Positions 33,438 to 43,016 are shown, counted from the stretch's first letter. The stretch: DNA of 64,000 bases from Nocardia transvalensis NBRC 15921 (GCF_000308875.1 NZ_BAGL01000064.1:84345-148344); one strand, 5' to 3'. Translations and numbers: made by a program. The notes: a model not told the origin generated them from the sequence alone.

Positions 33438-35984
33438 TCAGTCCTGTTCGGGGACGAATTGGGCGATCTGGGTGCGCGAGCCGACCTGGAGCTTCTGGAG
33501 GATCGCGGCCATCTGCGCGTCGACGGTGCGGCGGGAGGTGCCGCGGCGGGCGGCGATGGCCGAATTGGTCCACCCGGCGGCGACCAGCGTCGCGACCTCC
33601 TTCTCGGCTGCGGTGAGATCGGCCCAGCCCGGCGACTGGTCGCGGGGCGCGTGCGCCTGCGGGACGCCGATGCGGGAGGTGCCCATGGCGAGCTGGTGGA
33701 CCTCCTGCAGCTCCGGACGCAGTGTCGCGCCGCGCTTCTCGGCCGCCTCGTAGGCGCGCGGCCCGAGCACCTCCCGGGCCACCCCGATCGCCTCGCCGGC
33801 GATATCGTCGAACGGGCCGAGCTGTGCGATATCGACGCCGAGGCCGTCCCGCAGCGTCCGGGTGCCGCCCGCGAGCAGCGCGATCTCGGTGGCCAGGGCG
33901 GTGGCCCGGCGACCGGCGGCGCGGCCCGCGGCGTCGCCGCCGGAGATCACCCGCGCCAGCGACCAGGCGCGGAACTGCACCGCCCAGAGCGCGGCCCACT
34001 GCTCGCGGGTGGGCAGGAGGTGCTCCAGGACCGACCGCTGCAGGGCCAGGGCCTCGTCGAGGCGGCCCAGCCGGGTGAGCGCGATCGACCAGGTCAGCTC
34101 GGCCCACAGCCGGGTCCACGAAACACCCACGGCCGCAGTGCGTTCCAGATATCGCCGGGCCAGATCCCGCGCCTGGTCCACCGGTCCGATCAGGGTGGCG
34201 GCGAGCGCCGCGAACTGCTCGCTGGGAATCGCCCCGGACGTGTTGCCGACGCGGTCGAACTTCTCGCGGGCGCGGTCGAGGACCGTGACCGACAGCGGAT
34301 CCTTGCGCGCCAGCAGCAATTCCACGCCCCACGCGAAGTCGACGACCGCGGGCAGGCCGAGCTCGTCCTGCGGCGTACGCCGCCAGTCGCCGTCCCGCGA
34401 CGGCGCGCACGTCCGGACGCACTCGTCGAGCAGGCGCTCGGCGTCGCGAGTCTGCCCCTGGCACAACATGATCCACACCAGCAGCGCCATCGCGGTCACG
34501 CGCAGCTCGCCGATGTCGGATTCGGTCGCGCTGGTCGCGTCGAGCGCGCGCTCGGTCCACGAGCGCATCTCGCGGAAGGACCCCTTGTAGAACGGGAGCC
34601 GCAGGACCAGTAGTCCCGCGCAGATCTCCAGGCCGTAGACGGCGTTGCCGCCCGGTTCCAGGCTGCGCTCGATCGCGATGATGATGTTGTTCCAGGCCGC
34701 CGCCGCCCAGTTGAACAGTTCGCGTTCGTCCGGTCCGAAGTAGGTGGCGGCGGCGTGTAATACCTTGTCGCGGTAGTAGTTCCGATGCCGCTCGGTGTAC
34801 AGCACGTATTCGTCCACGCCCCGCGCGGACCGCTCGCGCAGCCGCTGCTGGGCGTAGACCCGGAGATTCTCCGACAGCGAATACGACACGGCCGTCGCCG
34901 TGATGTGCCGCGACACCAGCGACTGGTCGGCCAGCCGCTCCAGCGCGGCCTCGATCTCGCCGGCCCGTAGTGCGGGCCGTCCGCCGGTGTCTCGCGCCCC
35001 CGCCTCGACATCCGCCACGGGATCGGGGACCGGGTCGGCGCAGACGGTGCGGATGGCGTCGAGGTCGGCGCCGACGTCGAAGGCCGCCACGGTGTCCAGC
35101 GTCGAGTCGAATCCGCTGGCGAAGACCGCCATCCGGTCGAAGAGCAGCTTCTCCTTCTCTCCGCACAGGTCATAGGACCAGCTGATGACGTCGTTGATGG
35201 TGCGGTGGCGGTCCTCGCTGCCCAGCGTCGGACCGGGCAGCCAGTTCAGCCGGCGGTCGCTGCCCGGATCGCCGCCGAGCTGCCGCATGATCAGCGCCAG
35301 GGGCTGGCGGACCAGGCGGCCGGCCGCCAGCCGGATGAACAACGGGTGGTAGTCCATCTGACGGCAGATCCGGGCGGCGAGCGTCAGCTCGTCCTCGGTC
35401 GCGAGCGGGTTGCCCGTCATCTCGGACCGGGACCGGAACAGCGTGAGCGCCTGGTCGGGGGTCAGCGGCGGGACCACGAACCGGTGTTCGTCGACCCAGT
35501 CGATCGCCTCGCGGCTGGTCGCCAGGACGCACAGTTCCGGGATGGCGTCGAGCAGCCGGGCGATGATGCGGCCGGCGCTCGGGAGCACGTGCTCGCAGTT
35601 GTCGAGGACGAGCAGCGATTGCAGGCGCCGGCCCTTGCGGTCGGTCCGGGTCAGCGTCGTGACCAGCGCCTCCCAGGTCGAGCGGCCGGAGAAGTCGGTC
35701 TCGACCACCGACCGGACGACCTCCTCCTCGACCGTCTCGACGCTCGAGTTCGCGGGCAGGCGGGCCAGGCGCGTCCAGTACACGGGCGTGTTCCGCGCCT
35801 TCTGCAGGCGTTCGGACGCCTTCGCCGCCAGCCGGGTCTTCCCGATTCCACCCGGCCCGATCAGGGTGACCAGTCGCGTGTTGCGCAGCAGTAACGTGAT
35901 GATCGCGTCCAGCTCGGGCTGGCGTCCGACGAAATCGTCCGCTGAAATCGATGTCTCACGCTGGTCGAGGGGCCTCGCCGACAT
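33438..35984 (-). CDS. large AAA/NB-ARC ATPase with C-terminal LuxR helix-turn-helix
   Basis: 848 residues from ATG 35984 (in-frame alternatives upstream exist). A P-loop, LIGPGGIGKT, is at 41-50, and Walker B-like LLVLDNCEHVL near 140. A NB-ARC/winged region follows, then a long tetratricopeptide-like helical middle, then LTAAEKEVATLVAAGWTNSA and TSRRTVDAQMAAILQKLQVG, a LuxR DNA-binding domain. Such regulators (MalT/LAL-like) control biosynthetic clusters. It lies 95 bp downstream of the P450 gene on the same strand, so it may regulate the LDI-like/P450 operon and be cotranscribed with it. Confidence 0.85.
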   Translation of the reverse strand: MSARPLDQRETSISADDFVGRQPELDAIITLLLRNTRLVTLIGPGGIGKTRLAAKASERLQKARNTPVYWTRLARLPANSSVETVEEEVVRSVVETDFSGRSTWEALVTTLTRTDRKGRRLQSLLVLDNCEHVLPSAGRIIARLLDAIPELCVLATSREAIDWVDEHRFVVPPLTPDQALTLFRSRSEMTGNPLATEDELTLAARICRQMDYHPLFIRLAAGRLVRQPLALIMRQLGGDPGSDRRLNWLPGPTLGSEDRHRTINDVISWSYDLCGEKEKLLFDRMAVFASGFDSTLDTVAAFDVGADLDAIRTVCADPVPDPVADVEAGARDTGGRPALRAGEIEAALERLADQSLVSRHITATAVSYSLSENLRVYAQQRLRERSARGVDEYVLYTERHRNYYRDKVLHAAATYFGPDERELFNWAAAAWNNIIIAIERSLEPGGNAVYGLEICAGLLVLRLPFYKGSFREMRSWTERALDATSATESDIGELRVTAMALLVWIMLCQGQTRDAERLLDECVRTCAPSRDGDWRRTPQDELGLPAVVDFAWGVELLLARKDPLSVTVLDRAREKFDRVGNTSGAIPSEQFAALAATLIGPVDQARDLARRYLERTAAVGVSWTRLWAELTWSIALTRLGRLDEALALQRSVLEHLLPTREQWAALWAVQFRAWSLARVISGGDAAGRAAGRRATALATEIALLAGGTRTLRDGLGVDIAQLGPFDDIAGEAIGVAREVLGPRAYEAAEKRGATLRPELQEVHQLAMGTSRIGVPQAHAPRDQSPGWADLTAAEKEVATLVAAGWTNSAIAARRGTSRRTVDAQMAAILQKLQVGSRTQIAQFVPEQD

Positions 35985-36079
35985 GACCACGACAATAACC
36001 CCGACCGGGCGGTTCCGTCGCACATCGGGCGCGGGTCGCTTGCTGGAATCGTTGGCCCGCAATCATTCTCGCCCGCAGA

Positions 36080-37357
36080 TTACGGATGGGCTACGGATGC
36101 GGGCGGCGTGCCGTCCTGATAGCGGGCGGGCGCCGAGCCGGTCCGGGGGCCCGTGCCGAAGGGCCGCGACGGCGGGAATACGACCGGGAGGGCGGCGAGC
36201 GCGCGGTGGAAGGGGCCGGGCCGCCAGGTCAGGGTGTCGGCCGGGACGGCCAGCCGGATGTCCGGCAGCGCGTCGAGCAGCTGATCGACGCCGTCCTGGG
36301 CGATGAGGTACGCCGCCTGCCGCGCGGGGCACGCGTGCGGCCCGGCGCCCCACGCGAGGTGCGACCGGTTGCCGGTGTGGTCGCCGGCGCTGATCTCCGG
36401 GTCGTTGTTGCAGGCGGAGATGCTGATCACGACGGGCTGGTGCGCGGGTAGCCAGACGCCCTCGATGAGGATCGGGTGCCGCGGGTAGGTCATGCAGAAG
36501 TTGGCGATCGGAGGATCGGTGAACAGCACCTCGTCCAGGGCGTCCCGAGTGGAGAGGCTGCCGCCCAGGACATCGCCGGCGAAGGTCTGGTCGACGAGGG
36601 TCGACAGCAGGGTGTTGCCGATGAGGTTGAGGGTGGGTTCGACCCCGGCGCCGTAGAGCGGGACCAGCTGCTCGACGACCTCGCGCTCGTTCAGCGCGGC
36701 CGGATGCCGCACCAGCCGGCTCGTGATGTCCTCGCCCGGCTCCAGTTGTTTCTGCGCCACCAGTTCGGTCAGCGCCTCGATCAGCATCGCGTTGCCGTCG
36801 GCGGCGTCGTTGCCCTCGAACATCGCCATGATGCCCGCCGCGACCCGCTGCCCGATCTCCGGCGAGCATCCCAGCATCGTGTTGATGACCTGGAAGGCCA
36901 GCGGCGTCGCGTACTGGGCGAGGAGATCGGCCTTCCCGTCCGCGCAGAAGGCGTCGATCAGCGGGATGGCCGTCTCCTCGACGATGGCGTGCAGCCCGTG
37001 CAGGTCGACCGCGGCGATGGCCGCGACATTGGCCTGCCGGTAGCGCAGATGGTCCGAACCCGAGCTGCGGATGGCGTTGGGCCGCCACTCCAGCATCGGC
37101 TTCACCGGGCAGCCCGCGGGGATGTTCTGCTGCCAGGAACGTGGATCGGCCGGGAAGTGGTCCGGATCGTGCAGGATGCGCACCGCCGTGCGGTACCCGA
37201 TCACCAGGGTCGCGGGGACCCCCTCCGCCAGTTCCACCGGTACCAGCGACCCGTAGGTGTCGCGCATCTGCCGGTAGGACTCGTGCGGATCGGCGGCGAA
37301 CGCGGGTGAGTACAGCGCCACCCGCGGGCCGTCGATATCGATCGGGGAACTGGTCAT
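36080..37357 (-). CDS. cytochrome P450 lacking the EXXR arginine
   Basis: 425 residues. The heme-Cys loop WGAGPHACPA (Cys343) satisfies the PROSITE P450 pattern. The I-helix oxygen motif is AGVEPT (237-242). The K-helix reads DEVLFTDPP: Glu276 is kept but the invariant Arg of ExxR is Phe279. A similar loss is known in Streptomyces CYP157 proteins. The start overlaps the LDI-like gene's stop by 4 bp (ATGA), so translation is coupled. It may oxidise the product, or share a terpenoid substrate, of the LDI-like enzyme; that is inferred from pairing. No ferredoxin gene is beside it. Confidence 0.9.
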   Translation of the reverse strand: MTSSPIDIDGPRVALYSPAFAADPHESYRQMRDTYGSLVPVELAEGVPATLVIGYRTAVRILHDPDHFPADPRSWQQNIPAGCPVKPMLEWRPNAIRSSGSDHLRYRQANVAAIAAVDLHGLHAIVEETAIPLIDAFCADGKADLLAQYATPLAFQVINTMLGCSPEIGQRVAAGIMAMFEGNDAADGNAMLIEALTELVAQKQLEPGEDITSRLVRHPAALNEREVVEQLVPLYGAGVEPTLNLIGNTLLSTLVDQTFAGDVLGGSLSTRDALDEVLFTDPPIANFCMTYPRHPILIEGVWLPAHQPVVISISACNNDPEISAGDHTGNRSHLAWGAGPHACPARQAAYLIAQDGVDQLLDALPDIRLAVPADTLTWRPGPFHRALAALPVVFPPSRPFGTGPRTGSAPARYQDGTPPASVAHP

Positions 37358-39519
37358 TCGAGCCTCACTTCGATCGCGGTCCGGTCGTACAGGTCGACGA
37401 CGAGGCGGGCGACCCCGTTCTCGTCGGCGCGTAGGAATCCTTCGGGCGTGCCATGGGCGGCGTAGGTGCGTCCCGGCCGCAACCGGTCCAGGACCAGTGC
37501 GAACCGTCCGGGCCGCAGCCCCGGGCGCAGGACGGCGTCGAGGCCGGTGCCGTCGGAGACCGCCCGCGCGACCGTGACGTCGGGGTGCGGCACCTCCGCG
37601 AGGCGCGGGCCGCTGTTCCACGCGGGCGGCCGGGCCGTCGACATCATGTCGGTCAGCGCGAACGGGCGGCCCAGACCGCCCAGCCCGAGCATGCCGTTGG
37701 CGTGCACCGACGCGGCCCGGAAGTCCTTGACACCGGGCCGGGTCTCGGAGTCGGCGAAGCCCAGCTGTTCGGTGGCCGCGCGCCACAGCTCCGCGTGCCA
37801 CTCCCGGTCGCCGAGTTCCTGCGCCAGCAGCATGGCCCCGGCCAGCGCCTCCGCGTTGGTGGCCGCGCGCGAGCCCCAGTCCTCGGCGGTCGGGGATTCC
37901 GTACCGGCGGAACCGGATTCGAGGTAGCGGCCGGTCTCGAGCCACTCCTTCCGCAGGATCTCCCAGGCGCGCCGGCCGAGGTCGGGCAGCAGCGGGGTCA
38001 GGAACGCCGAGATGCCGGCGGTGGTGGTCGGTCCGCGGAAGGCTCGCGCGGTCAGGCCCAGGCCGGAGACCAGGAAGGTGACGATATCGCCGTCCGCCGC
38101 GGTGAATTCGGCGTCGAGCGCGCGGTGCAGGCGCGGCGCGATCTCGGCCGCGTGACCGGTGCCGTGCAGCGCGTCCGAGACGGCGACGCCCGCCGCGGCG
38201 ACCGCGTTGCAGTACGGGAAGACCAGGCCCCGGGTGCGCCCGCGCCCGATCGGGAGCGGCTCGCACGCCCACAGGCACAGCTCGCCGCCGAAATTCCGGA
38301 CCACGATCGCGTTGATCGCGTCGCGGTCGTAGGACACCGGCCGGGTCCGCGCCGACCGGAACTCGAAGGCGCCGGGGGCGCGGTACCGGTAATCGCCGGT
38401 GGCCTGTTCGAACAGGCCGAGCTGGAGATTGAGGTAGCCGGTGAACATGATGTTCTGCGGCACGTCGATCGGATCGCCGCGGCGCTGCCCGAAGTCCCAG
38501 TTGCCCAGCAGGTTCTCCCAGTACCAGTAGCCCCAGACGGCGGGATCCCGCATACGGTCGAAGAGGTTGACCTGCGCGGCGTGCAGCGGGCCGCGCAGCG
38601 CGGGGGTGTGCGAGTAGGTATACATCGACAGCGCCCAGCCCAGGGAGTTGAGCTGGTACCGGTACTGCTGCAGCGGCCCGGGGCCCTCGTCGTCGAACCC
38701 GTCCCACTCGCCGGGCGGCTGCATGGCGATGCTGAGCAGATGGCGGACGTGCGCGAGCTGGTCCGGGGTCGCCTCGGAGACCACCGGGACGCCGCGGGTC
38801 TGGCGCAGCGGCACCGGATTCGTGTAGGCGACGGCCCGTTGCCGATCCAGGAACTCCGCGCGCTCCGCCCCGACGCGCCCGGCGGCGCGGTGCCGGATCA
38901 GCTCGCGCACCATCCCGAAGCCGGTGGCGGCGAGGGCGATCGCGAGCGCGGCCCACGAGAACCACGCGAGCGGACCGGCCATACCGCCGTGGTACGCCGC
39001 GAGCGCCGCGCCGGCCGCCGCCGACGCGATCATGATGGCGGGCAGCGTCACATAGTCCGACCGCGCGATGCACCGGAACATGTACGCCCAGCCGGCCGCG
39101 GCGAGGACCCCCGCGAACGCCAGCGCGTGACCGGTGACCACGACGGCCGCCGGCGCGGCCGAAATGCCCACGGCCAGCAGCGCTCCGAGCGCCACGACAC
39201 CGAGTCCCGCGGCCGCCCGGAACCGGCGCAGCGCCCACCCCGCGAGGAGGATCTCCGCGGCGATCAGCACCGCGTGGCCCGCGACCATCGCCGTGCCGAA
39301 CGGGTGGTGCAGCGGCGGCACGGCGACGAGGAGACCGGCGCCGGGCACGATCAGTCCCGCCCCGAACGCGCGCCACGACGGCGACAGCCCGAAGACGGCC
39401 GGGACAGCCGCCGCGATCACCCAGACGACGACGGCGACCGTCACCGTGCGCGCGAACCATCGCGCGGTCGACGGCCCGCGCAGCCGGACCGCCCGGACGC
39501 GGTCTTCCAGCGTGGTCAT
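37354..39519 (-). CDS. membrane-fused linalool dehydratase/isomerase-like protein
   Basis: 721 residues from ATG 39519. Residues 20-205 contain about six membrane helices. From about 225 to the end lies a soluble domain like linalool dehydratase/isomerase (LDI): an (alpha/alpha)6-type stretch with NIMFTGYLNLQLGLFEQATG, DYRYRAPGAFEFRS and the two-cysteine region LCLWACEP (Cys419) ... FPYCNAVA (Cys437), matching the catalytic Cys pair region of LDI. LDI interconverts linalool, myrcene and geraniol without a cofactor. The fused membrane half is not in classical LDI. It is preceded by a small membrane protein gene and followed by a coupled P450 gene, each with 4-bp overlaps. Confidence 0.75.
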   Translation of the reverse strand: MTTLEDRVRAVRLRGPSTARWFARTVTVAVVVWVIAAAVPAVFGLSPSWRAFGAGLIVPGAGLLVAVPPLHHPFGTAMVAGHAVLIAAEILLAGWALRRFRAAAGLGVVALGALLAVGISAAPAAVVVTGHALAFAGVLAAAGWAYMFRCIARSDYVTLPAIMIASAAAGAALAAYHGGMAGPLAWFSWAALAIALAATGFGMVRELIRHRAAGRVGAERAEFLDRQRAVAYTNPVPLRQTRGVPVVSEATPDQLAHVRHLLSIAMQPPGEWDGFDDEGPGPLQQYRYQLNSLGWALSMYTYSHTPALRGPLHAAQVNLFDRMRDPAVWGYWYWENLLGNWDFGQRRGDPIDVPQNIMFTGYLNLQLGLFEQATGDYRYRAPGAFEFRSARTRPVSYDRDAINAIVVRNFGGELCLWACEPLPIGRGRTRGLVFPYCNAVAAAGVAVSDALHGTGHAAEIAPRLHRALDAEFTAADGDIVTFLVSGLGLTARAFRGPTTTAGISAFLTPLLPDLGRRAWEILRKEWLETGRYLESGSAGTESPTAEDWGSRAATNAEALAGAMLLAQELGDREWHAELWRAATEQLGFADSETRPGVKDFRAASVHANGMLGLGGLGRPFALTDMMSTARPPAWNSGPRLAEVPHPDVTVARAVSDGTGLDAVLRPGLRPGRFALVLDRLRPGRTYAAHGTPEGFLRADENGVARLVVDLYDRTAIEVRLE

Positions 39520-39698
39520 GACGGACCCGCCGACCCCGCGCGCCCGGGAGCCGCGACGACCAGGTGGCGCGCGACGCCGACCTCGGCGGGCGCTCCGCGC
39601 CGTTCCCCGGATCCGGTGCGGCCCCGGATCGCCCGCCACAGCCGCTGCGCGTCGGGCCCGAGAAGCATCAATCCGCCCAGCAAGAGACAACACACCAC
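39516..39698 (-). CDS. small membrane protein of the LDI-like/P450 operon
   Basis: 60 residues from GTG 39698 (or 39695) with GGAGG about 10 bp upstream. One hydrophobic helix (VVCCLLLGGLMLLGPDAQRL) starts with a Cys-Cys pair and is followed by a basic, Ala/Gly-rich tail. The stop overlaps the LDI-like start by 4 bp, which is the main evidence that it is translated. Family unknown; it may be a membrane partner of the LDI-like protein. Confidence 0.55.
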   Translation of the reverse strand: MVCCLLLGGLMLLGPDAQRLWRAIRGRTGSGERRGAPAEVGVARHLVVAAPGRAGSAGPS

Positions 39699-39923
39699 GG
39701 CCGCCGCACCTCCTCGGCGGCCCGTTCGTGCCGCCGACGACACACAGTGATTACCTAGGTACCGGTGCCCGCATCGGTAACCCGCCCCGGCCACCGGTCC
39801 GGAAGCCTTCTCCGCCTGGAAGATACGACGATCCGGAGTGTCCGGAGCGGTGCCGCGGGCGGCGGTGGGAACCGTGTGCCGCATTGGATTACCTATGGCG
39901 TACGACTGCGCGTGAGCTCCCGG

Positions 39924-40328
39924 TCAGCGCCAGGTGAGAGGCACGCTCGTGACGCGGACGTCGCCGTGGTGGTAGGCGGCGAAATACTGGTCCGTGCCCG
40001 GGCCGGGGACGGCGAAGATCTCCGCGCCACGGTCCGTGCCGGCGACCGGTCCCGCGGCCCGGTCCGCGCACTCCGGATCCGCGACGCGGCAGATCTCGAT
40101 CCGGGTGACCGCGTCGTCGTGCCGTTCCGGCCAGATGAGCGTCCAGGCGTGGACCCGATTGTCGCCGTTGTCCGCGATACACACGGTAATTCCGTCGACC
40201 GTTTCACCGCATCCGCCGCCCTCCGACGCATTCGCCGTCGCATTCGGGGCCACGAGTACGGCCGCGACGGTCGCCGTGCCGGCGAGGAGCCGGACGATGC
40301 CCGACTTCGATGCCGCCTTGATCGCCAT
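39924..40328 (-). CDS. secreted hypothetical protein
   Basis: 134 residues. A clear Sec signal peptide (SGIVRLLAGTATVAAVLVAP, cleavage after ATANA) is followed by a ~100-residue mature domain with four Cys (GGGCGETVDG, TVCIADNGDN, IEICRVADPEC), probably two disulfides. The family is not recognised. It is divergent from the GT4 gene across 190 bp. Confidence 0.65.
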   Translation of the reverse strand: MAIKAASKSGIVRLLAGTATVAAVLVAPNATANASEGGGCGETVDGITVCIADNGDNRVHAWTLIWPERHDDAVTRIEICRVADPECADRAAGPVAGTDRGAEIFAVPGPGTDQYFAAYHHGDVRVTSVPLTWR

Positions 40329-40406
40329 GAAGTTCCTTCCACCAGTTTTTCGATCACCCGCGAATCAGGCCGGGCCATTGTCCGCGTGCCGCCGCGAATG
40401 TCACAT

Positions 40407-40429
40407 CGGTAGGCGATAGGTAGCTACCG
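40407..40429. promoter_or_regulatory. dyad in the secreted-protein / GT4 divergent region
   Basis: CGGTAG and CTACCG arms flank an 11-bp spacer; inside, GGTAGCTACC (40419-40428) is a perfect palindrome. A regulator site is possible; no candidate regulator is adjacent. Confidence 0.3.
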
Positions 40430-40519
40430 AGTTCGGGTGGGCATCGCGGAGATCGGAAAGTGTGCGGGTACGGTCGGAACGGTCCAGTGCGCGAGTGCGA
40501 ACAGAAAGCGGTTCCGGGG

Positions 40520-41755
40520 ATGCATACAGCCGTCTTCATGGATTTTCATGTCGGCAGCCTCGGAGGTATCCAGACATCCGTATTCGCGCAATGCAATCGG
40601 CTCGAACGGCTCGGTCACCGGGTCACTCTCTTCACCACTCCGAGTCCGGGAAATCACGGCGCGACCGGTCGCCGCGCGGTCGAGTTGCGGCCGGTGGCGG
40701 TCGTGAACGAGGCCGTTCGATTCTTCACCAAGAACGACGCGTTCGGGGTGGTGCTGCCCTCGGCGCGCAACGGCGCGCTGATCGACCGAGCCTTCGCCGA
40801 GTACGGACCCGTCGACGTGGTGCACCTGCACACCGGTCAGGGCGCCGCGATCGCGGGCCTGAAAGCGGCACGGCGGCACGGTATTCCGGTGGTGCAGTCC
40901 ATGCACGGCCGCGACGACGTCTTTCTCGAGCACGTCTCGCCCGCGCCGTACGTCTCCGCCCGGGTGTGGGAGGCGATGCACCGGCGATACGTGCCGCACG
41001 ATCGGCGGGTGCCGCGCGGGAGCGATACCCGCGCTGCCCATCACGCCTGGCGGGTCATGGTCGCGCAGGCCCGGGCCGCCGATCACGTGACCGCGCCGAC
41101 CCGGTACTTCCGGGATCTGCTCGTCGCGCACGGCGTGGATCGCCCGATCACGGTGCTGTCCAACGGCGTCGACGACGACGCCATCGACGCGGTGCGCGCG
41201 GAGCCGGCGGCGGACGACCGGCCGGAGGGTCCGCTGCGGGTCGTCTGGTGCGGGCGATTGTCGCCGGAGAAGCGGATCACCGCCGCCGTGGCGGCCGTCG
41301 CGCGGGTCGACGGCGCCACCCTCGACATCTACGGGGCCGGTGACCAGTACGGGCAGATCGAAGACCTCATCGAGGCCACCGGATCCGCGTCGCGAATCAG
41401 CCTGCACGGCAGGGTCGCTCAGCGAGAATGCCTGGCGGCCATGGCGAACGCCGACGTACTGCTGCTGCCGTCGTACAGGTCCGAGACGCAGTGCATGGTC
41501 CTGCTCGAGGCGATCGCGATGTCCCTGCCGGTCGTGTACTGCGATCCGGATCTGGCCGAGACCGTGCCGGACGGCGGCGGCGTGCGCAGCGGCGATCCGT
41601 CCGTGGCGGCCCTCGCGGAGACGGTCCGGCGGCTCGTCGCGGATCGTGCGGCGGTGGCGCGCATGCGGAAGGAAATGGCCGCCCATCGCGACAGCACCCG
41701 CCAGTCCCGGCACGCCGAGCGCTTGGTGTCGATCTACACCGATCTCATCCGCTGA
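40520..41755 (+). CDS. GT4-family glycosyltransferase
   Basis: 411 residues from ATG 40520. GT-B fold: N-terminal MDFHVGSLGGIQTSVFAQCN acceptor side, and C-terminal donor domain VVWCGRLSPEKRITAAVAAV, LDIYGAGDQYGQIEDL, ISLHGRVAQRECLAAMANAD, LLLPSYRSETQCMVLLEAIA. The E-x7-E pattern is replaced by ETQCMVLLEA, which keeps both Glu. It probably adds a sugar to a lipid or glycan; donor and acceptor are unknown. It overlaps the convergent GT1 gene by 11 bp. Confidence 0.85.
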   Translation: MHTAVFMDFHVGSLGGIQTSVFAQCNRLERLGHRVTLFTTPSPGNHGATGRRAVELRPVAVVNEAVRFFTKNDAFGVVLPSARNGALIDRAFAEYGPVDVVHLHTGQGAAIAGLKAARRHGIPVVQSMHGRDDVFLEHVSPAPYVSARVWEAMHRRYVPHDRRVPRGSDTRAAHHAWRVMVAQARAADHVTAPTRYFRDLLVAHGVDRPITVLSNGVDDDAIDAVRAEPAADDRPEGPLRVVWCGRLSPEKRITAAVAAVARVDGATLDIYGAGDQYGQIEDLIEATGSASRISLHGRVAQRECLAAMANADVLLLPSYRSETQCMVLLEAIAMSLPVVYCDPDLAETVPDGGGVRSGDPSVAALAETVRRLVADRAAVARMRKEMAAHRDSTRQSRHAERLVSIYTDLIR

Positions 41756-43016
41756 CGGCGGTCCGCTCGACGGTGTCGCACAACTGCCTCGCACCGTCCT
41801 CGGCCGACATCGCGGCCCCCACGGCGGCGGCGCGGGCGACGACGCGCGGCGTCAGGGCGGCGCGGAGGGCGTTTGCGAGACGGTCGGCGGTCAGCTTCTT
41901 GATCGGCAGCTCGACGCCGAGTCCGGCGGCGGCGACCCGCTTGCCCCAGAACACCTGATCGACCCCGAAATGCGTGACCACCGCGGGGATTCCGGCGGCG
42001 GCGACCGTCTGGGTGGTCCCCGAACCGCCGTGGTGGATCGCGGCGCGGCACCGGCCGAGTATCGCGTCGTGATTCGACGCGCCCGTGACCATGACCGCTC
42101 CGGACGCATGCGTTCCGAGGGCGAAGTCCGACCATCCCGCATCGACGAGGATGCGCAGGCCCGTCCGCCGCGCGGCCTCGGCGAGCATCGTCAAGCAGCC
42201 CGCCGGATCCGGCACGGGCATACTGCCGAAGCTCACGAAGACGGGCGGCTCACCGGCGGCGAGCCACCGGTCCACGGCGGGATCGATCGAACTTTCGCCC
42301 CAGGCGGCCCGCAGCTCGTCCGGAACGATCGGCCGCCCCGCGATCCGGTACTGCGGCGGCCAGTCGGCGGGCCGGGGAAACAGCGCCGGACTCACCAGCA
42401 GTTCGATCGGCGTGCGGTCGGCCTCGGCCCGGGCGAACGGGCCGGGGAACGAATCCGGCAGCCCCAGCCGGCGCCGAATTCTGCGGACGGACGCCCGATT
42501 CGTCGTCGTATAGAGGAATTGGAAGGCGCGGTGTGTGGTCAGGCGGAGAAATCCGGTGGGCACCGTCCGGCCGGTGAGAAGCGGCGGCGCGTATTCCCGC
42601 GACCGCCCCAGCGGAAAAGGCATGTGCGCGACCAGCGGCTGCCCGGTCCGTTCCACGATGCACTGCGCCACCGCCAAGGTGACCGGGCCGCTGAGAATGA
42701 TGTCGGCGCCCGCGCACGCCGAAATGAGCGCCTCGTCGACGGCCGCGCCCGACTCCCGTTCCATTTTCGCGAACGCGCGCGTGAATGTGGCCTGGCCGCC
42801 GGACCTGAGCAACCGCGCGACGATATCGGACCGGAGAAACGCGCGGATATCGGTCGGTATCTCGTGCACGTCGAAACCCGCTGTCGTGACGGCCTCGACA
42901 TTGTCGGCATTCGCCGCGACCGCGATGTGGTGCCCGCGTTCCCGGAGCCGAATCGCCGCCGCCAGCGGCGGTTGCAGATCACCGCGAGAACCGTAGGTGA
43001 GCACAGCGATCTTCAC
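41745..43016 (-). CDS. GT1-family (UGT/MGT-like) glycosyltransferase
   Basis: 423 residues from GTG 43016 behind AAGGGG. The start KIAVLTYGSRGDLQPPLAAA is the GT1 nucleotide-side loop seen in enzymes acting on sterols, lipids or polyketides. The C-terminal donor motif is AAIHHGGSGTTQTVAAAGIP followed by HFGVDQVFWGKRVAAAGLG. The substrate is probably a small lipophilic molecule, not determinable here. Confidence 0.88.
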   Translation of the reverse strand: MKIAVLTYGSRGDLQPPLAAAIRLRERGHHIAVAANADNVEAVTTAGFDVHEIPTDIRAFLRSDIVARLLRSGGQATFTRAFAKMERESGAAVDEALISACAGADIILSGPVTLAVAQCIVERTGQPLVAHMPFPLGRSREYAPPLLTGRTVPTGFLRLTTHRAFQFLYTTTNRASVRRIRRRLGLPDSFPGPFARAEADRTPIELLVSPALFPRPADWPPQYRIAGRPIVPDELRAAWGESSIDPAVDRWLAAGEPPVFVSFGSMPVPDPAGCLTMLAEAARRTGLRILVDAGWSDFALGTHASGAVMVTGASNHDAILGRCRAAIHHGGSGTTQTVAAAGIPAVVTHFGVDQVFWGKRVAAAGLGVELPIKKLTADRLANALRAALTPRVVARAAAVGAAMSAEDGARQLCDTVERTAVSG

